This document shows, piece by piece, positions 11,301 through 19,475 of a DNA stretch of 64,000 bases. This stretch comes from Elusimicrobia bacterium GWB2_63_22 (lineage in GTDB: Bacteria > Elusimicrobiota > Elusimicrobia > Elusimicrobiales > UBA9959). Each line of letters starts with the position of its first letter. The stretch's first letter is position 1. The notes below the pieces were generated by a model that was not told where the DNA came from, did not search any database, and saw only the letters and a program-made list of their open reading frames with translations. The stretch is from contig MGUA01000027.1 of the NCBI GenBank assembly GCA_001799735.1, forward strand, positions 85,937-149,936, read 5' to 3'. A program made the position numbers and the translations under genes.

Positions 11301-12072
11301 CCAGCGACCGCACCTGGGCGGCGTGGTCGGAATCCATGGCGCGCAGCCGCTCGTCCTGGCCGGCCTCCAGCATGTTCTTGAGCTTGCGGTAATTCTCCTC
11401 GGTCTCTTTCTTCTTGGCCAGGTATTCGGCCTCGAGCTCGCGGCGGCGGGTCTCCACCTTCTCCTCGGAGCGCAGCACGTTGCCTTCCAGCGCGGAGACC
11501 CTCTCGGAGAGCTCCTTCTCGCGGGACTTGAACGAGGTCTGCAGGGCGTTCATGCGGCCCTGGTAGTCGGTCTCCAGCTCGGTGCGCAGGGAATCGTATT
11601 TCTTCTGGGATTCGGCCAGCTGGCCGGCGTACTGGCTCTCCACCTCCAGCAGGCGGCCGTTCCAGCGCTCTATCACCGAGCGCTGGTTGCGGTCCAGCTC
11701 TTCGAATTTGTCCGAATATTCGGCTTCCAGGCTGTGGCGCAGGGTGTCGAGCTTGGCCTCTTTCTTGAGCAGCTGCTGGATGTCCAGCTTACCCTCGCCC
11801 AGCAGGGCCATGGTGGCTTCCAGCTTGGTGTAAAAATCTTCTTTTTCCTCTAGGTTCTTGGAGCGGGAGATGTAGGCGTCCTTCAGCGAGCCCTCTTTGG
11901 CCTGCAGGCGTTTGGACGTTTCCTCGGCAATGGTGAGGTTCTTCTTCAGGTCGGCCTTCTCTTTCTCGATGGTGTTGAGCCGTTCCAGCGCCCAGCGCAG
12001 CGTCATGCGCGCCGTGTCGAGGCTGGTGACGTCGTTTACCATCTGTTCAAGTTCGCCGTAATCGTTTGCCAT
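8356..12072 (-). CDS. very large coiled-coil protein (1238 aa)
   Basis: long minus-strand ORF, almost entirely charged/Leu heptad sequence; distinct N-terminus MANDYGELEQMVNDVTSLDTARMTLRWALERLNTIEKEKADLKK. Confidence 0.75.
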   Translation of the reverse strand: MANDYGELEQMVNDVTSLDTARMTLRWALERLNTIEKEKADLKKNLTIAEETSKRLQAKEGSLKDAYISRSKNLEEKEDFYTKLEATMALLGEGKLDIQQLLKKEAKLDTLRHSLEAEYSDKFEELDRNQRSVIERWNGRLLEVESQYAGQLAESQKKYDSLRTELETDYQGRMNALQTSFKSREKELSERVSALEGNVLRSEEKVETRRRELEAEYLAKKKETEENYRKLKNMLEAGQDERLRAMDSDHAAQVRSLEASWLTERERLIEEQRVRDTQFFAAQARIKEIENSLASQQETHHNELLRLITEKETAFRGQLAELEKEKAAKEETVKELVSRLEKKATDWENEKARLEAEFGGRLALMEKSLRERAAGLEREFAGKKEELDNIIAVNREETEKEFNARLLMERQALEAERARLEAAKAASDEAMGSAIGRVRELEAAMAASREEHHKELMERIRASENSFREKLAGFEAEKRAYNDTITGLTGELKEKSAALLQTREKFESDIARISAETAADGDARMAAVRADYEARKAELGREFEARYADRLKAIEIEKGRMNEALAEREKQLEVSYSKAAEMDSAMAELRRSVADEMNRALKTAEAEAKAREAELMADINVLRSELAEKDRVLSLEREKLADELSKASVEAHNRTEERAAALRAEYERRLAGQEALAEENTRGLKALLAEKEASLEKALQERAGAEKELRAAFERRVCDLEEGISAKAALLEADYAGRREKLEADAAARAAVVNSEAAAKMDFERRNWQAERVRFEHTLEETAGHFEEAQKEILGLNAGLRKAAEENAAREAIFNRELMETKANYDRELTYRVKDAVSVQTTHLVEALEAARKKQEDLAADLEARETSIAALRGEATQARREFDERIASCAADAVAARRAEMEQDFKARRAALEEEFSGNNSRLSEENSAMRAEMEKVKKTALETLAARRAEMEEDFRARRAALTDEFAMKNGRLVEENAAMKEALASMSAAAAEANSRSAALSSELMAAAKAAAAEKLEMQKAQARELDSAVAGAVAAAMEDMEAKLTHAHAELERVRKEGAAEARRLEEAAAAEKDRMLEEMDRRERYIESADMKIQDLEREMVKYRQSASGELIKQMSEQDERFRVLVASEKSRTGERVKQLEELLSAKEKMLADADKFYRQKQLDLDEMHTELNQRVNKFNEDLFAQKQELGEKEKALNDYRLRLEKDYAVKVAELEQMRAELSRAIMDYKGRK

Positions 12073-12225
12073 AGTTTTCCCTTTTTACTCTATATCAAGT
12101 GTAATACACCGCGGCCCCTATAGCAATAAAAGGAATGTTAAATGATTATTAACAGAATGTTGCGCCCCGGGCGCCGGTTCCGGGCATATTCCCCGGGCCG
12201 GGCCTATTTTTTATAGAATTTAGGC

Positions 12226-12651
12226 ATGCTAAAGCGCTTTTTGTGGATGGCGGCGGCCGCGGCGGCCCTCTTTGGGGCCTGGCGGTTCGGGTACCCGATA
12301 GCCCTGAAATACCTTTTCCATGTCTCGGGCACCGTCACCTTGGCGGAGCACCTGGTGCCGGCCACGCCCGGGGCCAACAGCATGCTCTTCGTGGTCGCGG
12401 TCAACGAAGGCGGCGTGCCGGTAGCCGTAAAAAAGATCATAAACCCCGTTTTCCCCACCAGGTTCGAAATGACGGCCTCGAACCTGATCATGCCGGACCT
12501 GCTTACCAGGAAACTGCACCTGGAAGTCCTGCTCAACACTCACGGCCAGCTGGGGATGTTCAGGCGCGGCGACCTGAGGGGAGACCTGCGGGAGCGCGTC
12601 AGCATCCGGCAGCGGGGCCTTTCCATAGCCGTGGATTCCACCGTAAAATAA
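12226..12651 (+). CDS. hypothetical secreted/anchored protein
   Basis: MLKRFLWMAAAAAALFGAWRFGYPIALKYLFHVSGTVTLAEHL; N-terminal hydrophobic segment; the opposite-strand ORFs lack comparable features. Confidence 0.6.
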   Translation: MLKRFLWMAAAAAALFGAWRFGYPIALKYLFHVSGTVTLAEHLVPATPGANSMLFVVAVNEGGVPVAVKKIINPVFPTRFEMTASNLIMPDLLTRKLHLEVLLNTHGQLGMFRRGDLRGDLRERVSIRQRGLSIAVDSTVK

Positions 12652-12702
12652 GAAGCCCGGCGCGCATCGCTGCGCCCCGGGCCATCCGCCGGTCTTTGCC
12701 GG

Positions 12703-12876
12703 TTAACTGCGCTTGGGCGGCTGCCTGCCGCCGTTAGAGAGCGAAAAAAGCCAAACCAGCTTATCCGTAGATTTCAGAAGGTCGTCCCAGTTCTTCTCAA
12801 GCTTGGGGGACTTCTCCGCCCGCTTGGCCGACCTGTTGTCCTGCTCGTAGCGCTTACCGATCTCTTCCCATGTCAT
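12703..12876 (-). CDS. small hypothetical protein (57 aa), not in the ORF track
   Basis: Own translation: MTWEEIGKRYEQDNRSAKRAEKSPKLEKNWDDLLKSTDKLVWLFSLSNGGRQPPKRS*; strong upstream SD (GGGGAGGTGAGGG). Confidence 0.6.
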   Translation of the reverse strand: MTWEEIGKRYEQDNRSAKRAEKSPKLEKNWDDLLKSTDKLVWLFSLSNGGRQPPKRS

Positions 12877-13059
12877 ACCCTCACCTCCCCCTGAATTTAC
12901 AGCCCCCCCGGGCCGTCAAAGCGGCATTCCGCCCTGATTAACGGGAAATATCCATGACAAATTGTTGCGGACCTTTCCCCCCGCTGATATTATACAACAC
13001 CTGAAAAAAACGCCAAGGGCATTTAGCGCAGTCCGGCCTGGGTCCTTTGACCCAGACGC

Positions 13060-13290
13060 CTACCAGCCCAGTTCCCTCGAAACGCCCATATAGATCAGCA
13101 CTCCGCCCAGCAGCACCAGCAGGAAGCCCCAGTTCCGGCGGTGCAGGGCGACGTAGGAGTCGTTGAGGAAAGTCTCTTTTATGATCCGGTTGATCCGCTC
13201 TATGATGCCGGGCTTATAGATGTAGCCCAGCCCCAGCAGCACGAACAGCAGGCCGAAGAATATTTTAAGATACGGGTTTATCGCCGTCAT
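13060..13290 (-). CDS. small two-TM membrane protein
   Basis: MTAINPYLKIFFGLLFVLLGLGYIYKPG...NWGFLLVLLGGVLIYMGV; overlaps pth end. Confidence 0.55.
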   Translation of the reverse strand: MTAINPYLKIFFGLLFVLLGLGYIYKPGIIERINRIIKETFLNDSYVALHRRNWGFLLVLLGGVLIYMGVSRELGW

Positions 13291-13861
13291 AATTGTAGCG
13301 GTTCATAGCCAGCTCCATCCCGTCGCGGAAAACCGCGGCCAGCGCGTCGCTGGCCCGGCCCAGGAACTCGGGCAGCCGCTCCCCCTCTTCTTTTGAAAAT
13401 CTGGACATCACGAAATTCTTGCCCGGTATATGCGCGGGCCTCGGCCCTATGCCCAGCCGCATGCGCGGCAGGGCGGGACCGACGGCGGAAATTATGGAAT
13501 CCATGCCGTTGTGGGAACCGGCGGACCCGTCCTTGCGCAGCCGCAGCTTGCCGAAAGGCAGCGCCAGGTCGTCGTAGACGGCGATGATGGAGGCCGGGGG
13601 TATCTTGTAGAACCCCCCGAGGCCGGCCACCGCCTGGCCGGAAAGGTTCATGTAGGTCTGGGGTTTAAGCAGGAAGCAGCGCTCGCCGCCGGCTTCGAAC
13701 TCCAGGTAAAGACCCAGGCCTTTCCAGTCGCGCCAGCGCCCGCCGGGCGCCAATGCGGCGGCCGCCAGGTCGGCCACCATGAAGCCGATATTGTGCCTGG
13801 TCTTTTCGTATTCCGGCCCCGGATTGCCCAGCAGGGCCGCTAGCTGTACGCGGTCTTTCAA
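13265..13861 (-). CDS. pth: peptidyl-tRNA hydrolase
   Basis: LAALLGNPGPEYEKTRHNIGFMV, YDDLALPFGKLRLRKDGSAGSHNGMDSI. Confidence 0.95.
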   Translation of the reverse strand: MKDRVQLAALLGNPGPEYEKTRHNIGFMVADLAAAALAPGGRWRDWKGLGLYLEFEAGGERCFLLKPQTYMNLSGQAVAGLGGFYKIPPASIIAVYDDLALPFGKLRLRKDGSAGSHNGMDSIISAVGPALPRMRLGIGPRPAHIPGKNFVMSRFSKEEGERLPEFLGRASDALAAVFRDGMELAMNRYNYDGDKPVS

Positions 13862-13885
13862 GCCCTAACCTCTCTTAAAAAAGAA

Positions 13886-13931
13886 CGGGGAGCAGAAGCC
13901 GAACATGTTAAAGTCCAACTTCTGCTCCCCG
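13886..13931 (-). terminator. intrinsic terminator downstream of rplY
   Basis: CGGGGAGCAGAAG (13886-13898) / CTTCTGCTCCCCG (13919-13931), 13-bp stem followed on the minus strand by TTCTTTTTT. Confidence 0.75.
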
Positions 13932-13947
13932 GTTAAGCGCGTCCCCT

Positions 13948-14679
13948 TTACTTTTTGGGCTCGGCTTTCTTGTCGGCGGGAGCGCCGGCGGCAGGCTTGG
14001 CGCCCGCTGCAGGCTTGGCCCCGGCGGCGGGAGCGGCGCCCTCGGCGCCCTCTTCCTTCTTGCCTTTCGCGCCCACTACTTCGGGAGCGGCGGCCGCGGC
14101 TCCGGCGGCAGGTTCCTCAACCTTCTCTTCCTTCGGAGCGGTCACGCTGACCACTATCAGTTCGGGAGAGTCGAGCAGCTCGGCCTTGCCGGGCTTCACA
14201 TCTTTCACGCGCAGCGAGTGGTTAAGATGCAGGTCGGTAATATCGATCTCGATCTCGTGCGGGATCTCGGTGGGCAGGCAGGAGACGTTCAGTTCGCGCA
14301 TCGTGTGTTCCACGAGGCCGCCTTCGGTCTTGGCGCCGTAGCACTCGCCGACCAGCTTCACGTGCACCTTCACCTTGATCTTCTCGGTGAGGGAGATGCG
14401 CTGGAAGTCGAAATGGCGGTACTTGTCCGACACAGGGTGGCGCTGGAAGGCCTTTATGATGACCACGTCCTCGCCGCCGGTGTAGCTGATGGTTATAATG
14501 GCGTTGGGGTTCGCCTTGATGACGGCGATTATGGCCTTCTCGTCAACGGTCACGTTCACGGGCTTCTTGTCCAAACCGTAGATGACGGCGGGAATGCGGC
14601 CGCCGGCCCTGAAGGCGCTGAGCGTACCGCGTTTGCCGGCGTGTTCACGCGTATCGGCGGAGATTTTAGTCTGTTGCAT
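13948..14679 (-). CDS. rplY: 50S ribosomal protein L25/Ctc family with Ala/Lys/Pro-rich tail
   Basis: GKRGTLSAFRAGGRIPAVIYGLDKKPVNVTVDEKAI...DFQRISLTEKIKVKVHVKLVGE; start placed at MQQTKI. Confidence 0.92.
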   Translation of the reverse strand: MQQTKISADTREHAGKRGTLSAFRAGGRIPAVIYGLDKKPVNVTVDEKAIIAVIKANPNAIITISYTGGEDVVIIKAFQRHPVSDKYRHFDFQRISLTEKIKVKVHVKLVGECYGAKTEGGLVEHTMRELNVSCLPTEIPHEIEIDITDLHLNHSLRVKDVKPGKAELLDSPELIVVSVTAPKEEKVEEPAAGAAAAAPEVVGAKGKKEEGAEGAAPAAGAKPAAGAKPAAGAPADKKAEPKK

Positions 14680-14715
14680 GCTGCTTTCCTCCTGCTGAAT
14701 TACATCCTGCTGCAC

Positions 14716-15669
14716 TCACTTGAAAAGTTCGCTTATGGACTCGCCCATGTGATTGCGCTTAATGGCCTCCGCAAGGATGGGGGCCACGGATACTACCTTT
14801 ATTTTAGCACTTTTTGAGGCATTTACGGGAATGGTATCCGTCAAAATCATCTCTTCTATGGGGGATTTATCTATCCTCTCCACGGCATCCCGGCTGAGCA
14901 CGCCGTGCGTACAGGCGGCTATCACCTTGGCCGCGCCCTGCTCCTTTATGGACTGGGCCACCATGCAGAGCGTGCCGGCCGTGTCCACCAGGTCGTCGAA
15001 AATAAAGCAGGTCTTGCCCTTCACGTCGCCGATGATGTTATACACCACGGCCTCGTTGGGGCGCGGGCGGCGCTTGTCGATGATGACCAGGCCCATGTCC
15101 AGGCGCTTGGCGAAGGACCGGGCGCGCTCCACGCTGCCTACATCCGGGGAAACCACCACGGTGTTCTCGAAATTGCGGCCTTTAATGTACTCCAGCACCG
15201 CGGGCCGGCCGTACAGGTGGTCCAGCGGAATGTCGAAAAAGCCCTGGATCTGGGCGGCGTGCAGGTCCAGCGTGATCACGCGGGTGGCGCCGGCTTCGGT
15301 GATCAGGTTGGCCACCAGCTTGGCGGTAATGGCCACGCGGGGGGCCGGCTTGCGGTCGGCCCGGGCGTAGCCGTAATAGGGGATCACGGCCGTGATGCGG
15401 CCGGCCGAGGCGCGCCTGAGCGCGTCCATCATGATGAGGAGCTCCATTAAATTGTCGTTGACCGGCGGGCAGGTGGACTGCACCACGTAGCAGTCCTCGC
15501 CGCGCACGCTTTCGAGGATGTGGATATCGGTCTCGCCGTCGGCGAACTTGGCCACCTTGGTCTCCGACAGCGGCACGCCTAGTATGTCGCAGATCTTGCG
15601 GGCCAGCGCCGGGTTGGAGTTGCCGCTGAACACTTTGAACGAACCCCTCTTCCTCATGTCGGGAGTCAT
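14716..15669 (-). CDS. prs: ribose-phosphate pyrophosphokinase
   Basis: FSGNSNPALARKICDILGVPLSETKVAKFADGETDI, VVSPDVGSVERARSFAKRL, FDDLVDTAGTLCM. Confidence 0.96.
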   Translation of the reverse strand: MTPDMRKRGSFKVFSGNSNPALARKICDILGVPLSETKVAKFADGETDIHILESVRGEDCYVVQSTCPPVNDNLMELLIMMDALRRASAGRITAVIPYYGYARADRKPAPRVAITAKLVANLITEAGATRVITLDLHAAQIQGFFDIPLDHLYGRPAVLEYIKGRNFENTVVVSPDVGSVERARSFAKRLDMGLVIIDKRRPRPNEAVVYNIIGDVKGKTCFIFDDLVDTAGTLCMVAQSIKEQGAAKVIAACTHGVLSRDAVERIDKSPIEEMILTDTIPVNASKSAKIKVVSVAPILAEAIKRNHMGESISELFK

Positions 15670-17060
15670 TTGGTCCTTTTTTTAAGCTGCTTAACCACCT
15701 GCCGGGCGCGCGCTATGGCCAGCGTGCCGCCCGGGACGTCCTCCGTTATTGTAGAACCGGCGGCCGTGTAAGCCCCGGACCCGATATTTACCGGGGCCAC
15801 CAAATTGGTGTTGGAACCGATGAAGGCGCCGGCGCCTATCACGGTCCTGTTCTTGTGAACGCCGTCGTAATTGCAGGTTATGGTGCCGGCGCCGATATTG
15901 ACCTTCTCGCCCATCTCGGTGTCGCCGACGTAGCTGTGGTGGTGCATCTTGGAGCCGCGCCCGATGCGCGACTTCTTAACTTCCGCGAAATTGCCTATCT
16001 CGGCTCCGGGGCCTATGTCCGAGAGCGGGCGCAGGCGGGCGAAGGGGCCCACTATGGCGCCCTGGCGCACGCGGCTTTTCTCCAGCGCGCAGGAATACTT
16101 TATCACCGCGCCGTCGTCTATAACACAGTCCTCTATCACGCCGGCGGGACCGATCTTGCAGCCTTTGCCGATGACCGTGTTGCCGCGGATAAACACGCCT
16201 GGGTGGATGACGGTGTCGCGCCCGATAACGGCGCTTTCCTCTATATAGGTATTGGCCGGGTCCACCACGGTAACGCCCGCGGCCATCAGGTCGGCGGCCT
16301 TGCGGGCGGTCAGCATGGCGTAGGCGGCGGCGAGGTCCCCGCGGGAATTTATGCCGGTCATCTCGGTGGCGTCGCCCAGCATGAACGCGCAGGCCTTGCC
16401 GCCGGCGGCTATGATGTTCTCCACCGCGTCGGTCAGGTAGTACTCGCCCTTGGAGCCCTTCTTCTTCAGGTTGCGGATGGCCTTTTCAAGCGACTTCACG
16501 TTAAAGAAATAGGTGCCGGAATTGACCTCTTTTATGGCCTTCTCCCATTCGTCGGCGTCGGCGGCCTCAACTATAGCCGCCACGTCGCCGGCGTGGTTGC
16601 GCTTTATGCGGCCGTAGGAGCCGGGGTTCTCCAGCTCGGCGGTCATGACCAGGCAGTCGTGGCCGGAGCGGAAATAATGGCCCAGCATCTTCCTGGCGGT
16701 CTCGGCGCGGAACAGCGGGGCGTCGCCGCAAAGTATCATCACGTGGTCGTGGCGGCGCACCAGGCCCATGGCCTCCTGCACCGCGCGGCCGCTGCCTTTC
16801 AGCAGCTTCTGGCGGATAAAAACGGTCTTGGCTACGATCTCGGGGGAGAGCTTTTTGGACAGCTCCGCCTCCACCAGCTCGGCCCGGTGGCCGGTGATCA
16901 CTATGATCTTCTCCGGGCCCAGGGCGGCTATCTTGCGGATGGCCCGCTCGGCCAGCGACATGTCGCCGAGATAATGCAATACCTTCGGCAGGTCGGATTT
17001 CATCCTGGTGCCGAGGCCGGCCGCCAGTACCACCGCCGCGAAATTTTTATTCTTTGGCAT
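15666..17060 (-). CDS. glmU: bifunctional UDP-GlcNAc pyrophosphorylase / glucosamine-1-P acetyltransferase
   Basis: VVLAAGLGTRMKSDLPKVLH; C-terminal hexapeptide repeats. Confidence 0.95.
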   Translation of the reverse strand: MPKNKNFAAVVLAAGLGTRMKSDLPKVLHYLGDMSLAERAIRKIAALGPEKIIVITGHRAELVEAELSKKLSPEIVAKTVFIRQKLLKGSGRAVQEAMGLVRRHDHVMILCGDAPLFRAETARKMLGHYFRSGHDCLVMTAELENPGSYGRIKRNHAGDVAAIVEAADADEWEKAIKEVNSGTYFFNVKSLEKAIRNLKKKGSKGEYYLTDAVENIIAAGGKACAFMLGDATEMTGINSRGDLAAAYAMLTARKAADLMAAGVTVVDPANTYIEESAVIGRDTVIHPGVFIRGNTVIGKGCKIGPAGVIEDCVIDDGAVIKYSCALEKSRVRQGAIVGPFARLRPLSDIGPGAEIGNFAEVKKSRIGRGSKMHHHSYVGDTEMGEKVNIGAGTITCNYDGVHKNRTVIGAGAFIGSNTNLVAPVNIGSGAYTAAGSTITEDVPGGTLAIARARQVVKQLKKRTK

Positions 17061-17118
17061 AATTTTTAAAAACTGAAAATAAAGAAACGGAAGGACTACC
17101 AGTAAATTCTATAAAAAA

Positions 17119-17213
17119 GGGGACGTTCATTCCTAATTCCTAATTGATAATCAGCCGAAACAACCAGCCTCTTGGACGCAAAACCGAATTAGGAATTAGG
17201 AATGAACGTCCCC
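17119..17213. repeat. 27-bp perfect inverted repeat with 41-nt loop (REP/MITE-like palindromic element)
   Basis: GGGGACGTTCATTCCTAATTCCTAATT (17119-17145) and AATTAGGAATTAGGAATGAACGTCCCC (17187-17213) are exact reverse complements. Confidence 0.85.
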
Positions 17214-17220
17214 TCCCCGG

Positions 17221-17766
17221 CTATTTACCGATCAGGTACAGTTTGTTGTCGGCCAGTTTGTAGTACATCGGCAGCACCTTGACCTTGGGGTACTTGAAGT
17301 TCATGCGGCGGGCCTCTGCTATCACGAAGTCGGCCTCGTTGCCTATCTCGAACAGCGGAGCGTAGGTGACGAAGTAATCCATTGCCTTCTTCCGCGTCCA
17401 GCCGGCGTTCTTAATTAGGCCTTTTACGAACGCTTCCTTCTTTGAGAACAGGTTGGACATGCCGCAGTTGTCATGCGCTATCATGGCCACGTGGCGCACG
17501 CCGCCGATGCCGATGGCGAAGGAGATCTTGAACTCACTGTAGCGGATATTGCCGCCGCCGGTCCGGAGTATGAAGGCGAAATTGTCGGGCACGCGCAGTT
17601 GCTTGCGGTTGTCCATGCACATGCAGGCCAGCAGCCGGGCCTTGTCGTATTTCTTGAAAGGTTTGCCTAAATTCTGGTACTGCAGCAGCTCCGCGAACGG
17701 CGTGCCGCGCAGCGCCTTGGGAATATCGGCGGCGGAATTCACGGCCTTCAGCTTTTTGTCGTTCAT
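17221..17766 (-). CDS. beta-carbonic-anhydrase-like protein
   Basis: Zn-ligand motifs CMDNR (CxDxR) and HDNCG (HxxC). Confidence 0.78.
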   Translation of the reverse strand: MNDKKLKAVNSAADIPKALRGTPFAELLQYQNLGKPFKKYDKARLLACMCMDNRKQLRVPDNFAFILRTGGGNIRYSEFKISFAIGIGGVRHVAMIAHDNCGMSNLFSKKEAFVKGLIKNAGWTRKKAMDYFVTYAPLFEIGNEADFVIAEARRMNFKYPKVKVLPMYYKLADNKLYLIGK

Positions 17767-18041
17767 ATCTTCCTCCTGCCGGCCACCAGACCGTCCTTCT
17801 CCGTCCTTGAAAGCTTCTTTATCGCCGCTTCCAGCTTAGAGGCCGCCGAGCGGTCCTTCTTGCGCCGCTTCCAGGCCAGCGTCACCGGCCCGAAAGCCGC
17901 CGTATACTTGGCACCCCTCCCCGCGTTATGGTCGGCAATGCGCCCCGCCAGGTTATTGGTTATCCCCGTATATAAGGAGCCATTAGCGCAGCGCACGATA
18001 TAAACTGTCCAGGATCTGGTTTTTGAGGGGGCGGCTGGCAT
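17763..18041 (-). CDS. GIY-YIG nuclease-family protein
   Basis: WTVYIVRCANGSLYTGITNNLAGRIADHNAGRGAKYTAAFGPVTLAW; start moved to MPAAP because the listed ORF reads through a tRNA. Confidence 0.85.
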   Translation of the reverse strand: MPAAPSKTRSWTVYIVRCANGSLYTGITNNLAGRIADHNAGRGAKYTAAFGPVTLAWKRRKKDRSAASKLEAAIKKLSRTEKDGLVAGRRKI

Positions 18042-18049
18042 ATAAAAAC

Positions 18050-18123
18050 TGGCTCCCGGGCATGGATTTGAACCATGTCTAACCGCGTCAAAGGCGGTTG
18101 TGCTACCGTTACACCACCCGGGA
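18050..18123 (-). tRNA. tRNA-Gln (anticodon TTG), CCA encoded
   Basis: minus strand TCCCGGGTGGTGTAACGGTAGCACAACCGCCTTTGACGCGGTTAGACATGGTTCAAATCCATGCCCGGGAGCCA; acceptor TCCCGGG/CCCGGGA, anticodon loop CTTTGAC. Confidence 0.95.
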
Positions 18124-18192
18124 ATAAAACTTATATAACACAAAATCCCCTCCCGCGAGAGCGGGAAGGGTGCTTTTTCCGTCTCGGGGTTC

Positions 18193-18492
18193 TTAGAAAC
18201 CCTCGGTTTGAGTAGGAGCCGCGACCGGACCGGCCTTAGCCAGCTCAGCCTCGTATTCTTTGAGGATGAGCTGCTCCAGCCGCCCGCGGAACTCGTTGTT
18301 GATCGGGTGCGCTATGTCCTTGTACGTGCCGTCCTTGATCTTCCTGGACGGCATGCAGACAATAAGGCCGTTGTTGCCGCTCACGACCTTCATGTTGTGC
18401 ACCACGAACGCGTTGTCAAAGGTCACAGTGGCGAATGCCTTAAGCCTGGCCTCGTTCCTGAGATGTATCCTCACTTCGGTGATTTCCATCAT
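18193..18492 (-). CDS. spoVG: SpoVG family regulator
   Basis: MEITEVRIHLRNEARLKAFATVTFDNAFVVHNMKVVSGNNGLIVCMPSRKIKDGTYKDIAHPIN. Confidence 0.95.
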   Translation of the reverse strand: MMEITEVRIHLRNEARLKAFATVTFDNAFVVHNMKVVSGNNGLIVCMPSRKIKDGTYKDIAHPINNEFRGRLEQLILKEYEAELAKAGPVAAPTQTEGF

Positions 18493-18590
18493 ACGAACTC
18501 CCCCCCATGTTGTCCGCCCCCCTACAGAGCCAAGCTGTTGCATACTCCTCAAGGCAGCGTTACTCTTGCTAATCTGAATTCTAGCAAAAA

Positions 18591-19475
18591 TCAGGAAAAC
18601 TTGGTCAAGAAAACCTTGTAACCCTTTATACGCGCCGCGGCGGCCGCCACCCTGCGCGCCCTCGCGGGCTCCCAGCACAGGGCGAAGACGGTAGCCCCCG
18701 AACCGGACATCATTACCGCGTCGGCTCCAAGCGCGGACAGCCGCTCTTTGGCGGTCAGCACCGCTTTGTGCCGAGGCAGCACCGGCTGCTCCAGCCGGTT
18801 AAAGATCAGCCCGGCCTCCGCCCTGGAAAATTTCCCCTTCTTAAGAAGGGAACACAGCCGCCTGAAATCCGCCAGCCGTCCCTTTATCTCCGCTTTCCCG
18901 CCAACCTTAAGACTGCCGTAAACTTCTTTAGTATAGACCGGCGCGCCGGGATAGACCAGCACAAGGCTAGGCAGGCGGCCGCGGGCTTTGAGGGCTTTAA
19001 GCTTCTCCCCGCGCCCCCTGCCTTCGGCGAAAGTCTCGCCCAGCATAAAAAAGGGCACGTCCGAACCTATGGCGGCGGCAATCCGCATCAGCCTGGGGAA
19101 GGCGGAACGGGGAGTCCCGTAAATTTTTGCCAGGCCCAGCAGCGCGGCGGCCGCGTCGGAAGAACCGCCGCCCAGCCCCGCGCCCACGGGAATTCGCTTC
19201 TCCAGCGTTATGTCCGCGTCGGGGATCAAATTGAAAGCCTCGAAGAACTTAACCGCGGCCTTGTAGACGATGTTGTCCTCTGCCCGCCCCAATTCTTTAG
19301 GCCCGCCTTTCACCAGCAGCCGTATCCCCTCCCTGCCCGTCCGGCGCAGCGCCAGCGTGTCGCACAGCCCCGTCCTGGCGAACAGCGTGGCCAGGTCGTG
19401 GTAGCCGTCCGGCCGCCTGGCCGTGACCTCGAGGAAGAGATTTATCTTGGCCGGGGCCTTAATTTTTACCATCAC
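18591..19475 (-). CDS. ispE: 4-diphosphocytidyl-2-C-methyl-D-erythritol kinase
   Basis: KAPAKINLFLEVTARRPDGYHDLATLFA; IPVGAGLGGGSSDAAAALLGL. Confidence 0.95.
   Translation of the reverse strand: MMVKIKAPAKINLFLEVTARRPDGYHDLATLFARTGLCDTLALRRTGREGIRLLVKGGPKELGRAEDNIVYKAAVKFFEAFNLIPDADITLEKRIPVGAGLGGGSSDAAAALLGLAKIYGTPRSAFPRLMRIAAAIGSDVPFFMLGETFAEGRGRGEKLKALKARGRLPSLVLVYPGAPVYTKEVYGSLKVGGKAEIKGRLADFRRLCSLLKKGKFSRAEAGLIFNRLEQPVLPRHKAVLTAKERLSALGADAVMMSGSGATVFALCWEPARARRVAAAAARIKGYKVFLTKFS

Noticed and set aside
17763-18143. N-terminal extension of the GIY-YIG ORF (MCYISFIPGWCNGSTTAFDAVRHGSNPCPG)
   Set aside because: Derived from reading through the tRNA-Gln gene on the same strand; real start is near 18041.
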